Origin: Desulfuromonas sp.
Lineage (GTDB): Bacteria; Desulfobacterota; Desulfuromonadia; Desulfuromonadales; Desulfuromonadaceae
NCBI GenBank assembly: GCA_021162745.1
Contig: JAGGYC010000051.1
Span: 1-64,000 of the forward strand
Reading direction: 5' to 3'
DNA length: 64,000 nucleotides
In this document: piece by piece, positions 61,942-64,000 of the stretch
Position numbering within the stretch: the stretch's first letter is position 1
Layout of the letters: each line of letters starts with the position of its first letter
Position numbers and translations under genes: made by a program
Notes under the pieces: generated by a model
Told to the model about the DNA's origin: nothing
What the model saw: only the letters and a program-made list of their open reading frames with translations
Database searches by the model: none

Positions 61942-62223
61942 CTAAGAGCGCTTGGTCACCTCAATCAGGTGATAACCGAACTGGGTCTTGACCGGACCGA
62001 GAACCTTACCGACCTCGCCGCTAAACACCACTTCGTCAAACTCTTTGACCATCTGACCAGGAGCAAACTCACCAAGCGCACCGCCCTGCTTACCGGAGGG
62101 GCACTGGGAGAATTTTTTGGCGCAGGCTGCAAAATCGGTGGCACCGGCTTCGATCTGGGATTTCAACTCTTCACATTTTTCTTCACTTGCCACCAGGATG
62201 TGGCGGGCACTTGCTATAGCCAT
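61942..62223 (-). CDS. ppiC: Parvulin-type peptidyl-prolyl isomerase PpiC
   Basis: A 93-aa single-domain parvulin that catalyses cis/trans isomerisation of X-Pro bonds, cytoplasmic as it lacks a signal peptide. ARHILVASEEKCEELKSQI, FSQCPSGKQGGALGEF and FGYHLIEVTKR are hallmarks. Length equals E. coli PpiC. The start follows AAGGAG with seven bases; the ORF-track start is 28 codons too early. A strong terminator follows and hrpB lies upstream on the same strand. Confidence 0.95.
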   Translation of the reverse strand: MAIASARHILVASEEKCEELKSQIEAGATDFAACAKKFSQCPSGKQGGALGEFAPGQMVKEFDEVVFSGEVGKVLGPVKTQFGYHLIEVTKRS

Positions 62224-62314
62224 GATTAAACTCCTTAGAAATCGTTTGAATGTATGAATCTGCGGACAAACAGCGTGCAGTGTAGCGCCAAGCGCTGAAT
62301 TTACCAAGAAAAAA

Positions 62315-64000
62315 TCACCGACGTCGTTTCACACCGCGTTGCGCCGGAGCCTGAAGCGGGTCATCAGGCCAGGGATGCTTGGGATAACGCCCTTTCAACT
62401 CTTTTTTGACCTCATCATAGGTGGTGGCCCAAAAGTTGGCCAGATCGGCGGTCAGTTGGATCGGTCGTTGGGCAGGCGACAACAATTGTAACAACAGTGC
62501 CACACGGCCATGACCGATCCGCGGCCCCTGCTGCCAACCAAACAGTTCCTGGAGTTTAACGGCTAATTTCGGCTGCTGCGGATCGCTGTAATCGATGCGG
62601 ATCTGCGAACCGCTGGGTACGGCAATTTTTTGCGGCGCCAACTGATCCAGCCGTTGCTGCTGCGACCATGTCAACAGACTGCGTAGCGGATCGAGGAGAT
62701 CGATTTTTTTCAGTTTGTCCATCGTCGTCACGCCACTCAGCCACGGTGCCAGCCATTGATCAAGACCATCAAGCAGATCGGCATCAGCCAGGGATGGCCA
62801 GTCAGACTCTAAATCGTGGCCTGCGACAAAACGGGCGCGCTGCAACCAACTGCGACTGTCTTTGCTCCAGTTCAGCCCCTCCAACCCCTGACGTTGCAGC
62901 TGTTCGATCAACAACGGCAAAGCGTTTTCCGCCCGCAACGTCGCCGGTCGCGCGGCAACGATCAACGCCCCAAAGCGTCGGCAGTCACGGGCGATGACCC
63001 GCTGCGAAGCGCTATCCCACACTGTTTCAGTTTGCCACGGCATCTGATCAGCAAACAGCTCCAGCAACTGTTCGCTGCTGATCTGCGACGCCTGATGGAT
63101 CATCGCCAGACTATCGTGACCATGTTCCACTTCGGCGGCCACCAGCCACGGCGATGGGATGAGATGTGACCGGCGCGATAACTGGGCACCGCGCCCACCA
63201 CGCAACAGGTACTCTCCCGAACCATTGGATCGCTGCTTGGCAACGCGATCGGGAAAAGCAACCAGCAACAGCCGACCAACATGCTCACTGTCCAACAGCG
63301 GTGCGATGGAGAGAGAATGGCCGAGTTGCCGACATAGCGCCTGATAATTTTTCAGCGCCGTTTGCATCGCTGGTGACGTCATCTTCTGCCGGCGATGAGG
63401 CAGCCAGGCCTCCAACCGGTCGAGGAGATCACTGTCCGTTGCACGCCCCTCGCGATGCTGAGATGAGAACAACTGCGACGAATCGAGGATCACCGCCAGT
63501 TGGCAGGCCAGTGTTTTTTTGTCATCACTGTTAGCGGCCACCACCATCCGAGCCAGACGGGGATGCAGCGGCAGACGGGCCATCTTGGCTCCGATCGCCG
63601 TCAAACGCCGCTTACCATCGATGGCTCCCAGTTGTTGCAACAACCGAAAGGCGGCGTCAAGATGGGCCCGAGGAGGCACATCGAGCCAGCTCAGGGCTGC
63701 GGCGTCGTTAATCCCCCACGCCACCAGTTCCAACGCCAATGAGCTGAGATCGGTGCGGCGAATTTCCGGCACACTGTAATCAAGCAGCCCCTGTTGCCGG
63801 TTTTCGCTCCACAACCGATAGCAACGACCGGCGGCAAGGCGGCCGGCACGACCGGCACGCTGAGTAGCGCTAGCTCGGGAGATCGGTCGGGTCAACAGCC
63901 GATCCATGCCGCTGGCGGCATCAAAGGTCAATTGTCGCTCCAGACCGCTATCGATCACAGTACCGACACCATCAATGGTCAAACTGGTTTCGGCGATATT
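62315..64000 (-). CDS. hrpB: ATP-dependent helicase HrpB, C-terminal part (runs off the window)
   Basis: The last 560 or so residues of a DEAH/RHA-type helicase of the HrpB family; the N-terminal ATPase domain lies beyond base 64000. The open frame continues to the window edge, so the ORF-track start at an internal Met is not the real one. Visible parts are the end of motif V (NIAETSLTIDGVGTVIDSGL), motif VI QRAGRAGRLAAGRCYRLW, the helicase-associated region (LPLHPRLARM) and the HrpB-specific C-terminus ending in KGRYPKHPWPDDPLQAPAQR. Its substrate in bacteria is poorly defined. Confidence 0.93.
   Translation of the reverse strand, partial: NIAETSLTIDGVGTVIDSGLERQLTFDAASGMDRLLTRPISRASATQRAGRAGRLAAGRCYRLWSENRQQGLLDYSVPEIRRTDLSSLALELVAWGINDAAALSWLDVPPRAHLDAAFRLLQQLGAIDGKRRLTAIGAKMARLPLHPRLARMVVAANSDDKKTLACQLAVILDSSQLFSSQHREGRATDSDLLDRLEAWLPHRRQKMTSPAMQTALKNYQALCRQLGHSLSIAPLLDSEHVGRLLLVAFPDRVAKQRSNGSGEYLLRGGRGAQLSRRSHLIPSPWLVAAEVEHGHDSLAMIHQASQISSEQLLELFADQMPWQTETVWDSASQRVIARDCRRFGALIVAARPATLRAENALPLLIEQLQRQGLEGLNWSKDSRSWLQRARFVAGHDLESDWPSLADADLLDGLDQWLAPWLSGVTTMDKLKKIDLLDPLRSLLTWSQQQRLDQLAPQKIAVPSGSQIRIDYSDPQQPKLAVKLQELFGWQQGPRIGHGRVALLLQLLSPAQRPIQLTADLANFWATTYDEVKKELKGRYPKHPWPDDPLQAPAQRGVKRRR

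Noticed and set aside
1-64000. CRISPR arrays, tRNA, rRNA, prophage or integrase/attachment sites
   Set aside because: I looked for regularly spaced direct repeats, conserved rRNA stretches, cloverleafs with TTCRA loops and phage or integrase genes and saw none.

Overview
The window looks like ordinary chromosome from a bacterium of the Desulfuromonadales (Desulfuromonas, Geobacter or Pelobacter type). This is an inference from gene content: a nadC-birA-coaX cluster next to an EF-G-like gene, a MucR regulator, several GGDEF proteins, a CoA-acylating aldehyde dehydrogenase behind a putative sigma-54 promoter, and moderate GC content. I found no rRNA, tRNA, CRISPR array, prophage or recognisable multi-gene defence island. 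About 50 protein genes, two gene remnants, one insertion sequence, one SAM riboswitch, about a dozen intrinsic terminators and several families of non-coding repeats can be supported.

Layout. 0-1.6 kb: an intact IS1182-family element whose left end coincides with base 1. 1.7-6.7 kb: a CHASE4-HAMP-GGDEF cyclase, a flavodoxin/ferredoxin protein with a stray 85-bp copy of part of itself upstream, and a Cache chemoreceptor. 6.9-20 kb: housekeeping genes, mostly on the minus strand (valS, a response regulator, a dGTPase-like HD protein, deoC-deoB, argJ, secA), with mucR on plus. 20-33 kb: a PagL-like lipid A deacylase, an MgtC/DUF4010 protein, an M24 peptidase, an acyl-CoA synthetase, then nadC-birA-coaX and an EF-G-like GTPase followed by an unknown helical protein. 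32-47 kb: an OmpA-like lipoprotein, a PATAN/DUF4388-like protein, an ABC-F ATPase, arfB, srkA, an MscS channel, a solitary FRG-domain protein, an MBL hydrolase, a DUF815 ATPase, an aminotransferase-peptidase pair, and an M23 peptidase-AcpH pair. 47-56 kb: an antiporter-dihydrolipoyl dehydrogenase pair, a GGDEF-EAL protein, a small lipoprotein with a 44-aa ORF behind it, an RluA-type synthase, and metY under a SAM riboswitch. 56-64 kb: a PAS-GGDEF protein, the aldehyde dehydrogenase, a YjdF-like membrane protein, a lysophospholipid-transporter-like MFS gene followed by the decayed remains of an acyltransferase/acyl-ACP ligase, a parvulin, and the C-terminal part of hrpB running off the end.

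Functional threads. Three proteins make or degrade cyclic di-GMP. Cofactor genes (NAD, biotin, CoA), deoxynucleoside salvage, arginine and methionine synthesis, and envelope genes form the rest. The most unusual content is in the intergenic DNA. A structured repeat of about 200-260 bp, with REP palindromes beside three of its copies, occurs five times. A second MITE-like element of about 130 bp occurs twice. The metY leader carries a SAM aptamer whose P1 strand is copied in the ribosome binding site. I did not find a clear novel multi-gene system. The repeats, the metY leader and the small-protein locus are the best leads.
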